This document shows positions 56,230-64,000 of a stretch of DNA of 64,000 bases, piece by piece; within the stretch, counting starts at the first letter, position 1, and each line of letters begins with the position of its first letter. Location: the NCBI RefSeq assembly GCF_000519045.1, contig NZ_KI912532.1, positions 992,001 through 1,056,000 on the forward strand, read 5' to 3'. A model generated the notes under the pieces. That model did not search any database, was not told the origin of the DNA, and saw nothing but the letters and a program-made list of their open reading frames with translations. Origin of the DNA: Dechloromonas agitata is5. GTDB taxonomy: Bacteria; Pseudomonadota; Gammaproteobacteria; Burkholderiales; Rhodocyclaceae. The position numbers and the translations under genes are program-made.

Positions 56230-57972
56230 TCAGCCGTTCAGTTTTTCCAAGGCCTCGCGCAGCTTGCCCGGTTCGTCCAGGCGCAGCATCTTGCGCACGG
56301 TGGGGGCCAGCTCGGCGATGTCCGATTTCAGCACCTTCTGCTTGACCTTGAGAATCTGCGCCGGGTGCATCGAGAAGATGCGCAGGCCCATGCCGAGGAG
56401 TAGGCGGGTCAGTGCCGGGTCGCCGGCCATTTCACCGCACACCGAGACCGGCACCCCGACCTTTTCAGCGCTGGCCAGGGTATGGGCGATCAGCATCAGC
56501 ACCGCTGGGTGCAGCGGATCGTAGAGTGCGGCGACCTGTTCGTCGGCGCGGTCGATGGCCAGGGTGTACTGGATCAGGTCGTTGGTGCCGATCGACAGGA
56601 AATCGAGCCGGCGCAGGAAGAGGCCAACGGCCAGCGCGGCGGCGGGGATCTCGATCATGCCGCCGACGGCGATGTTCTCGTCGAAGGCCACCTTCTCGCC
56701 ACGCAGGCTCGACTTGGCTTGCTCGATGGCGGCCAGCGTCAGGTCAATTTCGTGGGCGTGCGCCAGCATCGGGATGAGCAGCTTGACCGGCCCGTGCTTC
56801 GAGGCGCGCAGGATGGCCCGGAGCTGGGTGTGGAACATCTTGGGCTCGGCCAGTGACAGGCGGATGGCCCGCCGCCCGAGAGCCGGGTTGGTCTTGACGC
56901 GGTCGCCGGCGCTGGCCTGCGGATTGAGATCCTTGTCGGCCCCCAGATCGAAGGTGCGGATGGTGACCGGGCGCCCGGCCATGCCCTTGACCACCTTTTT
57001 GTAGGCCTCGTACTGCTCCTGCTCGTCCGGCATGTCGCCGCGGTCGAGGAAGAGGAATTCGGTACGGAACAGGCCGACGCCTTCGGCGCCGCACTCCAGG
57101 GCCGTCGGTACGTCGCCGGGCAGCTCGATGTTGGCGAACAATTGCACCTCGATGCCGTCGATCGTTTCCGATTTGGCAGTTTTCAGGTGCTTGAGCTTGG
57201 ATTTCTCCAGCTCGATCTTTTCCTTGCGCAACTGGTACTCGTCCAGGATGCGCTGGTCGGGATTGACGATGACCACGCCGCGCATGCCGTCGACGATCAG
57301 CAACTCGCCATCGCGGATCAGGCCGCGCGCGTTTTCCAGGCCGAGCACGGCCGGAATGGCCATGCCGCGGGCGAGGATGGCGGTGTGCGAGGTGGCGCCG
57401 CCGACATCGGTGATGAAGGAAGCGAAGCGGTGTTCCTTGAAGGCGATGGTGTCGGCCGGCGACAAGTCGTGGGCGACGACGATCAGGCTTTCTTCCTTCG
57501 ATTTCTTGGCATTCTTCAGCGCCGCCCGGCCGGGGTGGCCGAGCAGTTCCTTGACGACGCGTTCGACCACCTGCACGACGTCGAACTTGCGTTCGCGCAG
57601 ATAGGCATCGTCGAACTGCTCGAACTGTTCGACCAGGTGTTCCATCTGCTGAACCAGCGCCCATTCCGCGTTGCAGCGCCGCTCACGGATGATTTCCCGC
57701 GGCTTCTCGGCCAGTTCCGGGTCTTCCAGAAACATGGTGTGGATGTCGATGAAGGCATTGAGCTCGGCCGGCGCGTGCTCGGTGTTCTCCTTCATCAGGA
57801 TCAGTTCTTCCTTGACCGCTTTGACGGCTGCGTCGAAACGCTCGATTTCCTTGTCCACCATGCGCGGCGCGATGGTCAGGTGCGATACCTCCAGCGTCGC
57901 ATGCGACATCAGCATCGCCCGTCCGATGGCGATGCCGCCGGAAACCCCCAGGCCGTGCAGCGTGAAACTCAT
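56230..57972 (-). CDS. ptsI: PTS phosphoenolpyruvate-protein phosphotransferase (enzyme I)
   Basis: 580 residues from ATG 57972 (MSFTLHGLGVSGGIAIGRA). Phospho-histidine in GGATSHTAILARG; PEP-binding C-terminal domain with GLFRTEFLFLDR and the catalytic cysteine region VPVSVCGEMAGDP. It passes phosphate from PEP to HPr. A longer open frame (to 58158) overlaps ptsH in another frame and is not the start. It lies 5 bases after ptsH. Confidence 0.96.
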   Translation of the reverse strand: MSFTLHGLGVSGGIAIGRAMLMSHATLEVSHLTIAPRMVDKEIERFDAAVKAVKEELILMKENTEHAPAELNAFIDIHTMFLEDPELAEKPREIIRERRCNAEWALVQQMEHLVEQFEQFDDAYLRERKFDVVQVVERVVKELLGHPGRAALKNAKKSKEESLIVVAHDLSPADTIAFKEHRFASFITDVGGATSHTAILARGMAIPAVLGLENARGLIRDGELLIVDGMRGVVIVNPDQRILDEYQLRKEKIELEKSKLKHLKTAKSETIDGIEVQLFANIELPGDVPTALECGAEGVGLFRTEFLFLDRGDMPDEQEQYEAYKKVVKGMAGRPVTIRTFDLGADKDLNPQASAGDRVKTNPALGRRAIRLSLAEPKMFHTQLRAILRASKHGPVKLLIPMLAHAHEIDLTLAAIEQAKSSLRGEKVAFDENIAVGGMIEIPAAALAVGLFLRRLDFLSIGTNDLIQYTLAIDRADEQVAALYDPLHPAVLMLIAHTLASAEKVGVPVSVCGEMAGDPALTRLLLGMGLRIFSMHPAQILKVKQKVLKSDIAELAPTVRKMLRLDEPGKLREALEKLNG

Positions 57973-57977
57973 CTGGC

Positions 57978-58247
57978 TTATTCCCCTTCGCCGAAGTAAT
58001 CGCCGATCAGGGCGAGTAGCGCAGCCATCGCCTCGGCTTCGTCCGGGCCGTTGGTTTCCAGCTTGACCCGGGAGCCCTTGCCGGCAGCGAGCATCATGAC
58101 ACCCATGATGCTCTTGGCGTTGATGCGGCGTTCGCCCTTGCTCATCCACACCTCGCACTGGAACTTGCCGGCCGTCTGGGTGAGTTTGGCGGAAGCGCGG
58201 GCGTGCAGGCCGAGCTTGTTGATGATTTCGGTTTCCTGGGTCAGCAT
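57978..58247 (-). CDS. ptsH: PTS phosphocarrier protein HPr
   Basis: 89 residues. Phospho-acceptor H15 in KLGLHARASAKL, plus KSIMGVMMLAAGKG with the serine corresponding to the HPr kinase site. Typical of betaproteobacterial PTS, where HPr mainly serves regulation rather than sugar import. Third gene from the left in ptsI-ptsH-ptsA order (transcribed ptsA, ptsH, ptsI). Confidence 0.95.
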   Translation of the reverse strand: MLTQETEIINKLGLHARASAKLTQTAGKFQCEVWMSKGERRINAKSIMGVMMLAAGKGSRVKLETNGPDEAEAMAALLALIGDYFGEGE

Positions 58248-58250
58248 GAT

Positions 58251-58640
58251 TTAACGGTCCAACATGTTGAGAATGCCGTCACGGCCGCCATCGCGGGCGC
58301 GGACGAGAAGAGTGGCCATGCCCTTGTCGCGATAGTTCAGGGCGCGCAGCAGCATGGGGAGATTGACACCGGTCAGGCCCTCGACGCGGCCGGGCTCGAG
58401 CAGCTTGAGCGCCAGGTTGGCGGGCGTCGCGCCGAAGAGATCCGTCATGATCAGCGCCCCTTCGCCCGCGTCGACAAGGCCCAGCAGCTGGTGGGCAAGC
58501 GGCAACAGGTCCAGTGGGTCGTCCTGGGCCGAGAGGCCGAGCTGGTTGAGTTGCGGCGGCCGCTTGTTCAGCACATGGCAGGCGTTCTGGACGAGCGCCT
58601 CACCGTAGCTTCCATGCGTGATGAGAAGGATGCCGATCAT
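58251..58640 (-). CDS. PTS EIIA component, mannose family
   Basis: 129 residues. H9 in ILLITHGSYGEAL is the phosphorylation site; MTDLFGATPANLALKLL is the fold core. The EIIA-Man type with no cognate IIB, IIC or IID nearby suggests a regulatory phosphorelay rather than transport. First gene of the operon. An imperfect GCTCAG/CTGAGC hairpin lies just upstream of the start. Confidence 0.9.
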   Translation of the reverse strand: MIGILLITHGSYGEALVQNACHVLNKRPPQLNQLGLSAQDDPLDLLPLAHQLLGLVDAGEGALIMTDLFGATPANLALKLLEPGRVEGLTGVNLPMLLRALNYRDKGMATLLVRARDGGRDGILNMLDR

Positions 58641-58662
58641 GCTCAGGATTCTAACTGAGCTT

Positions 58663-59544
58663 TTACCGGCGGCTGACGATCAATATCCCCACAACGACAA
58701 AGATGGCCCCGATGCTTTGCTCGGCTGAAATCGGCTCGCCGAGCAGCCACCAGCCGAAGCCGATGGTCAGGATCGGCCCGACCATGCCGAACAGCGAAGC
58801 CTGCCCGGCACCGATGCGGCGAATGGCGGCCGATAGCGCAAAAACCGGAATTACCGTGGCGAACAGCGCCATGGCCAGCGCCCAGCCATAGACCGGCAAG
58901 GGCTGAATGAAGGCCGTGAAGGGCTGGGCCGCCATGAAGTGCCCCAGCGTCACCGCCGTCGAAAAGAGCATGGCCAGGGCTGCGAAGCGCATGGCGCCCA
59001 AGCGGCCGATCATCGGTGCGCTGCCCGCCAGGTAGAGCGCATACGACACGCTGGACGCGAAGACCAGCGCCCCGCCGATCAGCACGCTGCGGGGCTCGCC
59101 GAGGTTGAGGTCATGCAGGAAGGCGAAGCCGATGCCGGTGTAGCACAGTACGATGGCGATGCCCTCGCGACGCGTGAAGGGCTTGCCCTGGAACAGCACG
59201 CCGATCAGGATGGTCAGCGTCGGATAGGTGAACAGGATCAGCCGCTCCAGGCCGGCCGAGATGTACTCCAGCCCCCAGAAGTCGAGAATGCTGGCGCCGT
59301 AATAGCCCAGGCAGCCGAGGGCGAGCAGCTTGCCCCAGTCCTGCCGGCTCAGGGCGGCACCGGCCTTGTGTTCGGCCAGGCCAACCCACAGGAAGACCGG
59401 CAGCGCGAAGCCCATGCGCAGGGCGAGCAGCGTGATGGCGTCGACGCCATACGGGTAGGCCAGCTTGATGAAGATGGCCTTCAGCGAGAAGCCGAAAGCG
59501 GCCAGCAAGGCGAGCAGGAGGCCCCAGGAGGCGGGTTTCGGCAT
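58663..59544 (-). CDS. EamA/DMT-superfamily metabolite exporter
   Basis: 293 residues from ATG 59544 (MPKPASWGLLLALLAAFGFSLKAIFIKLAYPYGVDAITLLALRM). Ten predicted membrane helices in two EamA repeats (second repeat: SVSYALYLAGSAPMIGRLGAMRFAALAMLFS onward). Proteins of this type export amino acids or nucleotides; substrate unknown. A longer open frame extends far upstream, but only as read-through against the next gene. Confidence 0.88.
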   Translation of the reverse strand: MPKPASWGLLLALLAAFGFSLKAIFIKLAYPYGVDAITLLALRMGFALPVFLWVGLAEHKAGAALSRQDWGKLLALGCLGYYGASILDFWGLEYISAGLERLILFTYPTLTILIGVLFQGKPFTRREGIAIVLCYTGIGFAFLHDLNLGEPRSVLIGGALVFASSVSYALYLAGSAPMIGRLGAMRFAALAMLFSTAVTLGHFMAAQPFTAFIQPLPVYGWALAMALFATVIPVFALSAAIRRIGAGQASLFGMVGPILTIGFGWWLLGEPISAEQSIGAIFVVVGILIVSRR

Positions 59545-59549
59545 GCGGC

Positions 59550-60830
59550 TCAATCCCCGGCCAGCCGCCGCAGGCGCAGCGCGATGCCGATCACCAGCCC
59601 GGCACAGGCGAGCAGCGCCGCCAGCACCCCCGGCCAGCCGCCGTGGCTCCAGGCCCAGCCGGCTGCGGTGCCGAGCAGGCTGCCGCCGAGGTAGTAGCTC
59701 GACAGATAGAGCGCCGAAACCAGCCCGCGTCGTGGCCCGGCGCGATGGCCGACCCAGGCGCTGGCCACCGAATGCACGGCGAAGAAGCCGAAGGTGAAAA
59801 TGCCCAGCCCAGCGACGATCAGCCACAGCGCATCGGCCAGCGTCGCGCCGATGCCGAGTGCCGCGAGCAGCGCCATGCCAAACAGGATGCGTTGCCGACC
59901 GTGGCGGGCAACCTGGCGTCCCGCCCAGGCCGAGGAATAGCTGCCGACGGCATAGAGCAGGAAGATGCTGCCGATCGCTGCCGGCCCGAAACCGTAAGGC
60001 GGTTGCACCAGCCGGAAGGGCAGGTAGTTGTAGAGCCCGACGAAGGCGCCCATGCTCAGGAAGGCGGTGGTGAACAGCCAGGGCAGGCCGGGGTCGGCGT
60101 AGATGCGGCGGATGTCGGCCATCAGCAGGCCGGGTTGCAGCGAGCGCGGCTCGAAATGGCGGGCCGGCGGTAGCAGGCGCCAGAAGACGATGGCGACCAG
60201 CAGGCCGATACTGCCCAGCGCGGCCAGGCCGATCTGCCATGAACCGGAAAAGTCGGTCACCACGGCCGAGAGCAAGCGGCCGGCCATGCCCCCCAGGGCG
60301 TTGGCCGCGATGTAGAGCCCCATGACGCGGGCTCGCACGTGGCCCGGCAGTTCTTCGCCCAGGTGGGCCATGGCAGCGGCCGGCACGCCGGCGATACAGG
60401 CGCCGAGCAACGCCCGGGCCAGGACGAGCAGTGCAAAGCCCGGCGCCCAGGCCGAGGCCAGGGCGCAGAGTGCCGCGCCGAGCAAACCGAAGCGCATCAG
60501 GCGCTCGCGGCCCCAGCGGTCGGCCACCAGGCTGAAGGGAATCAACAGCAGCGCCATCGTGCCGGTGCCGGCCGTCACGCTCAGGCTGACCGTGCCCGCC
60601 GAAATCCCGAAAGTCTCGCTCAGTTGCGGCAGCAGCGGCTGCGTGCCGTAGAGCAGCAGGAAGCAGGAAAATCCGGCCAGGCACAGGGCCAGCGTGATAC
60701 GCCGGGTATCGTCGTGGGCAGCAGGAGGGGGGGCGGCTGGCGTGGGCAAGGGGGCTAAAGTGGTGGTGGTGGGATGCGATTGAAACCCCGGCCGGCGCCG
60801 CTGGCAATTGGTATTATCCCAAGCAAGCAT
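59550..60830 (-). CDS. MFS transporter of the YnfM type
   Basis: Up to 426 residues with twelve predicted membrane helices: ITLALCLAGFSCFLLLYGTQPLLPQLSETFG, then LVADRWGRERLMRFGL (the MFS loop motif), ending in LGGSLLGTAAGWAWSH. YnfM-like members export drugs or arabinose-like compounds; substrate unknown. ATG 60830 is the upper bound. It lies only 17 bases from the divergent LysR start, so a later start (for instance a TTG near residue 28) is possible. It is divergent from a LysR-type regulator that probably controls it. Confidence 0.85.
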   Translation of the reverse strand: MLAWDNTNCQRRRPGFQSHPTTTTLAPLPTPAAPPPAAHDDTRRITLALCLAGFSCFLLLYGTQPLLPQLSETFGISAGTVSLSVTAGTGTMALLLIPFSLVADRWGRERLMRFGLLGAALCALASAWAPGFALLVLARALLGACIAGVPAAAMAHLGEELPGHVRARVMGLYIAANALGGMAGRLLSAVVTDFSGSWQIGLAALGSIGLLVAIVFWRLLPPARHFEPRSLQPGLLMADIRRIYADPGLPWLFTTAFLSMGAFVGLYNYLPFRLVQPPYGFGPAAIGSIFLLYAVGSYSSAWAGRQVARHGRQRILFGMALLAALGIGATLADALWLIVAGLGIFTFGFFAVHSVASAWVGHRAGPRRGLVSALYLSSYYLGGSLLGTAAGWAWSHGGWPGVLAALLACAGLVIGIALRLRRLAGD

Positions 60831-60847
60831 TCGAAACAGACGAAACC

Positions 60848-61732
60848 ATGCATTACGACCTACCCGACCTGCGGCTCGTCGCCGCGATTGCCGACTGCGG
60901 CAGCTTGACCCGTGCGGCAGAGCGAATCCATCTCGCACCCTCCTCCGCCAGCCATCGCCTGACACAGCTGGAAGCAGCGCTCGGTATGGCGCTTTTCGAA
61001 CGCCGATCACGTGGCCTGACCCCCACGCCGGCCGGCGAATCGCTGCTCCGCCACGCCCGCCAGGTTTTTGCCCAGCTCGAACAGATGCACGCCGACCTGG
61101 CGCCCTACGCCAGCGGCCTGCACAGCCAGGTCACTGTCTTCGCCAATACCAACGCGATCAACTGCTTCCTGCCGGAAGACCTGGGCGATTTCCTGCGCGA
61201 CCATCCACAGGTGCGGGTCAGTCTGGAAGAGCAGCCCAGCCCGGCCATCGTCCGCGCCGTCGCCGCCGGGCAGGTCGAGATTGGTGTGGTTGCCGACGAA
61301 GGCAACCTGGCCGGCCTGGAAACCTTGCCCTACCGGCGCGACCGGCTGGTCCTGATCGTGCCGCCTGCCCACCCGCTGGCCGGCGAACCCGCCGTCGCCT
61401 TCGCCCGCGTTCTGGCCGAACCCTTCGTCTGCCTGCACGCCGGCAGCGCCATCCACACCTTCATGATGAACCACGCTGCGCAACTCGGCGGTCGGCTCGA
61501 CGTGCGCATCCAGGTCCGCAGCTTCAACGCCGTCTGCCGCATGGTGGCCGCCGGCGTCGGTATCGGCATGGTGCCGCGTTCGGCGGTGGGGGCGGCCGAT
61601 GCCGTCAGGCTCATCGAGATCACCGACCCCTGGGCCCCGCGCGATTTACAACTCTGTGTCCGTTCGCGCCCCGCCCTGCCGGCCGCCGCGTTGGCCTTGC
61701 TGGAACATCTGGCGGGTATGGGAAGCGCTTAG
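60848..61732 (+). CDS. LysR-type regulator, divergent from the MFS gene
   Basis: 294 residues. N-terminal winged HTH (LRLVAAIADCGSLTRAAERIHLAPSSASHRLTQLEAALGMALFERRSRGLTPTPAG) and a ligand-binding domain. The shared upstream region contains a TATTAT -10-like box on this strand. Activates or represses the adjacent MFS gene by analogy. Confidence 0.92.
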   Translation: MHYDLPDLRLVAAIADCGSLTRAAERIHLAPSSASHRLTQLEAALGMALFERRSRGLTPTPAGESLLRHARQVFAQLEQMHADLAPYASGLHSQVTVFANTNAINCFLPEDLGDFLRDHPQVRVSLEEQPSPAIVRAVAAGQVEIGVVADEGNLAGLETLPYRRDRLVLIVPPAHPLAGEPAVAFARVLAEPFVCLHAGSAIHTFMMNHAAQLGGRLDVRIQVRSFNAVCRMVAAGVGIGMVPRSAVGAADAVRLIEITDPWAPRDLQLCVRSRPALPAAALALLEHLAGMGSA

Positions 61733-61959
61733 GCGGGGTGGGTGCGGCCGCCTGTTTCCTGGGGCTTGGCCTTGATCAGTTCCGGCGCCTCTTCCTTGCA
61801 TACCGGAATCGCCCCGGCCGCGCCCTTCTCGGTGACGGCTTCCTGCAGGGCGCTGACTACCTTGGGCACGACCGGCAGTACGGCCTTCTTCGATTCTGCG
61901 GTCAGCGAACCGAGGTCTTGGGCAAAAGTCGGCAGGGCGGTGGTGAGCAGGGGTTTCAT
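61729..61959 (-). pseudogene. Fragment of a DUF3365-like gene
   Basis: 76 codons. The stretch ALQEAVTEKGAAGAIPVCKEEAPELI resembles the N-terminal region of DUF3365/Tll0287-like proteins, which continue for over 100 more residues with haem or redox motifs. Here the frame ends against the LysR stop, so the C-terminal part is missing. I see no signal peptide or further domain. Probably a remnant left by rearrangement; a real short protein is possible. Confidence 0.5.
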
Positions 61960-62011
61960 GGCGGTTTCGGTAAATCAGAAAACGCTAATGCCGCCCCTGT
62001 TTTTCCGTACG

Positions 62012-62929
62012 TCATGTTGCCGGTGTCAGCCAGTCGTCATGTCGTTCATCCTCGCCGCGCACGGCCGCGAAATAGGCCTGTTGCAAGCGGCGGGTGATCG
62101 GGCCGGGCTGGCCGTTGCCGATGCGCCGGGCGTCCACTTCCACCACTGGCGTGATTTCCGCCGCCGTGCCGGTGAAGAAGACTTCGTCGGCGCAATAGAC
62201 CTCGTCGCGCGTCAGCCGCTTGGCGCGCACGCTCAGGCCGGCCTCGCGGGCCAGCGTGGAGGCGGTGCGGCGGGTGATGCCGTCGAGCGCCGAGGTTGTT
62301 TCTGGCTCCAGCAGCTCACCGTCGCGCACGATAAAGAGATTTTCGCTAGAGCCTTCCGCCACGTAGCCCTCGGTGTCGAGCAGGATTGCTTCGTCGTAGC
62401 CGTCGCGCCGTGCCTCGCGCACCGAAAGGATGGAATTGGCGTAGGCCGAGATGGCCTTGGCCCGGCACATCTGAACGTTCGGGTGATGGCGGGCGTAGGA
62501 CGACACGCGGACGCGGATGCCGGTCTGTAGCGCTGCGCCGCCGAGGTAGGTGCCCCAAGGCCAGGCGGCGACCATCACATGCGTCTTGGCGCCGGCCGGG
62601 TCGACACCCAGTTTCTCGTCGCCAAGAAAAACCAGCGGCCGTACGTAGGCGCTGTTCAGCCCATTGCGCGCCACGACTTCGCGGCAGGCCTCGGTCAGCG
62701 TGCTCCGATCGAACGGCATATCGATGGCTAGGATGCGCGCCGAATCCTCTAACCGACGCAGATGCTCGGGCAGGCGAAAGAGCGCCGGGCCAGCCGCCGT
62801 CTCGTAGGCGCGGATGCCCTCGAAGCAGCCGTAGCCGTAATGCAGCGTGTGGGTGAGCACGGAAACCTTGGCCTCGGACGCCGGCAGCCATTGCCCGTCC
62901 AGCCAGATGAGACTGTTGCGGTCTTGCAT
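62012..62929 (-). CDS. ilvE: Branched-chain amino acid aminotransferase
   Basis: 305 residues. Fold-type IV PLP transaminase. Start MQDRNSLIWLDGQWLPASEAKVSVLTHTLHYGYGCFEGIRAY; PLP lysine K158 in NVQMCRAKAISAYANS; VAEGSSENLF and GITRRTAS follow. It converts 2-oxo acids to leucine, isoleucine and valine, linking it in pathway to ilvA at the other end of the window. ATG 62929. Downstream of a LysR gene on the same strand, with a palindrome between. Confidence 0.95.
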   Translation of the reverse strand: MQDRNSLIWLDGQWLPASEAKVSVLTHTLHYGYGCFEGIRAYETAAGPALFRLPEHLRRLEDSARILAIDMPFDRSTLTEACREVVARNGLNSAYVRPLVFLGDEKLGVDPAGAKTHVMVAAWPWGTYLGGAALQTGIRVRVSSYARHHPNVQMCRAKAISAYANSILSVREARRDGYDEAILLDTEGYVAEGSSENLFIVRDGELLEPETTSALDGITRRTASTLAREAGLSVRAKRLTRDEVYCADEVFFTGTAAEITPVVEVDARRIGNGQPGPITRRLQQAYFAAVRGEDERHDDWLTPAT

Positions 62930-63079
62930 GGGGTTCTCCTCGAAAAATGGCGATGCGCTGCATGGGCAGCGAACGAAGCCGCGAGGGGTGAGCGGCGGGT
63001 GCGTCGGACGGCCGATGCCGGGTAGGTGGGCCGGGTAACGCCAAGGCGCGGTGAGGAGAGAATGCCGCGCCCAATGAAT

Positions 63080-63100
63080 GCGCTCAAACGAATTGAGCGC
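63080..63100. promoter_or_regulatory. Palindrome upstream of ilvE
   Basis: GCGCTCAA-ACGAA-TTGAGCGC, perfect 8-base arms containing a TCAA-N5-TTGA core that fits the T-N11-A form of a LysR site. It lies between the LysR stop (63151) and the ilvE start (62929). There is no T-run, so an operator is more likely than a terminator. Confidence 0.55.
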
Positions 63101-63150
63101 GATTCAGATGAACTAAATTAATGTGAGCGGTCCGGTGAAGGGCTGGGCAG

Positions 63151-64000
63151 CTAACTCGGTTTTTGCCCGTTTTGCCGTGTGCACCGTAGCAGCCAGCGGA
63201 TGAAGTCCATGATCGCCGGCTTTTCCTGCACGGCCGGCGGCGCGACGATGTAGAAGCTGCGATCCGGGCAATCTTCGGCGAAGGGACGAACCAGCCGGCC
63301 CTCGTCGAGGTAAGGCTGGGCCAGCGTCGCCGCCATCAGCGCCACGCCGTGCCCCGCGACGGCGGCTTCGAGCATCAGCAAGGCATCCTCGTAAGTCGGC
63401 CCGCTCGCTGGTTCCGGTCGACGCAGCCCAGCGGCGGCAAACCAGCGCGACCACGAGAGCAAGGGATGGCGCAGCAAACGCACGCCGTCGAGATCGGTCG
63501 GCGTCTGCAAGTTCGCCGCCAGCGTCGGCGAACAGACCGGGAAGACGCGCTCCTCAAAGAGCTTCCAGGCCAGCAGCCCCGGCCATTCCTCCTCGCCGTA
63601 ACGCAGGCCGATGTCGGCTTCGCCGTTGAGCAGCGGCCGGAGACCGGTCGCTGTGCCAAGGGTGAATTCGAGATCGGGATGGCCCTGCTGGTATTCAGCC
63701 ACCTGCGCCACCAGCCACTTGCTGCCCAAGGCCGGCGCGGCCGAAATGCGCAGCCGCTCGCGCCTCGGCGCACGCAGCACCGCGCTCGCCTCATCCAGCC
63801 GCAACAGCGCCTCGCGCACTACCGCCAGATAACGCCGCCCCGCCGCCGTCAGCACCACCGCCCGATGCCGCCGCTCGAACAGCGGCTGGCCGAGGTGTTC
63901 CTCCAGTTGCTTGATGCGATGACTGATCGCCGACGGCGTCAGATGCAAGGCCTCCGCCGCCGCCAGAAAGCTGCCGAGACGAGCAGCGGCTTCGAAGGCG
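63151..64000 (-). CDS. LysR-type (GcvA-like) regulator, partial at the window end
   Basis: The visible part is about 283 residues. The HTH begins outside the window; the first readable residues are AFEAAARLGSFLAAAEALHLTPSAISHRIKQLEEHLGQPLFERRHRAVVLTAAG. The ligand-binding domain follows, with LRPLLNGEADIGLRYGEEEWPG. The SHRIKQLE helix is typical of GcvA-like regulators. The stop is at 63151. It is upstream of ilvE on the same strand. Confidence 0.9.
   Translation of the reverse strand, partial: AFEAAARLGSFLAAAEALHLTPSAISHRIKQLEEHLGQPLFERRHRAVVLTAAGRRYLAVVREALLRLDEASAVLRAPRRERLRISAAPALGSKWLVAQVAEYQQGHPDLEFTLGTATGLRPLLNGEADIGLRYGEEEWPGLLAWKLFEERVFPVCSPTLAANLQTPTDLDGVRLLRHPLLSWSRWFAAAGLRRPEPASGPTYEDALLMLEAAVAGHGVALMAATLAQPYLDEGRLVRPFAEDCPDRSFYIVAPPAVQEKPAIMDFIRWLLRCTRQNGQKPS

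Overview
The window looks like the chromosome of a GC-rich betaproteobacterium, most likely a Rhodocyclales member related to Dechloromonas or Azonexus. I infer this from the gene content (a giant FAD/Fe-S oxidase with an N-terminal DUF3683-like region, the gid-par-atp block, ubiE-ubiJ, a PTS-Ntr-like ptsA-ptsH-ptsI set) and from a circularly permuted, two-piece tmRNA gene, a form known from one betaproteobacterial lineage. No database search was possible.

Layout. Positions 1-10.7 kb hold ilvA (cut by the window edge), two membrane proteins, the FAD/Fe-S oxidase, a HIT protein, a PilZ-like protein and ubiE-ubiJ. A bidirectional terminator separates these from the leftward block at 10.8-21.9 kb: mnmG-rsmG-parA-parB and then atpIBEFHAGDC, the order often found near a replication origin. 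Positions 22-31.2 kb hold a response regulator/TPR protein, a branched-chain amino-acid ABC transporter (livF, a LivH-LivM-LivG triple fusion, two livK paralogues), riboflavin synthase and a lipoprotein.

The centrepiece is a genomic island of about 12.96 kb (31268-44234). It is inserted in the T-loop of the chromosomal tmRNA gene. The 5' part of the acceptor piece lies left of the island (to 31271). The rest of the T-arm, the acceptor stem and the whole coding piece lie to the right (44231-44475). Both junctions share GTTC, and the element ends carry perfect 12-bp inverted arms. Inside are five tightly coupled genes: two tyrosine recombinases with complete catalytic residues, two HTH/coiled-coil proteins and a RecD-like helicase. 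There are also two 87-bp integron attC-like sites flanking small membrane-protein cassettes with no integron integrase, an acuI-like reductase with a TetR regulator and matching operators, and a second, intact permuted tmRNA gene near the right end in the opposite orientation. The island therefore appears to break the host tmRNA and bring its own replacement.

Positions 44.5-56.1 kb form a TonB/metal region: two divergent tonB genes, exbB-exbD, a TonB-dependent receptor broken by an IS1380-type insertion with a 5-bp target duplication, a sialidase-fold protein, a thioredoxin-like protein and an OprC/NosA-like copper receptor. A small palindrome, GGCAAWTTGYC, lies upstream of both tonB genes and of the copper receptor. 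The last 8 kb carry ptsI-ptsH-ptsA, a DMT exporter, an MFS transporter with its divergent LysR regulator, a gene remnant, ilvE and a LysR regulator cut by the window end.
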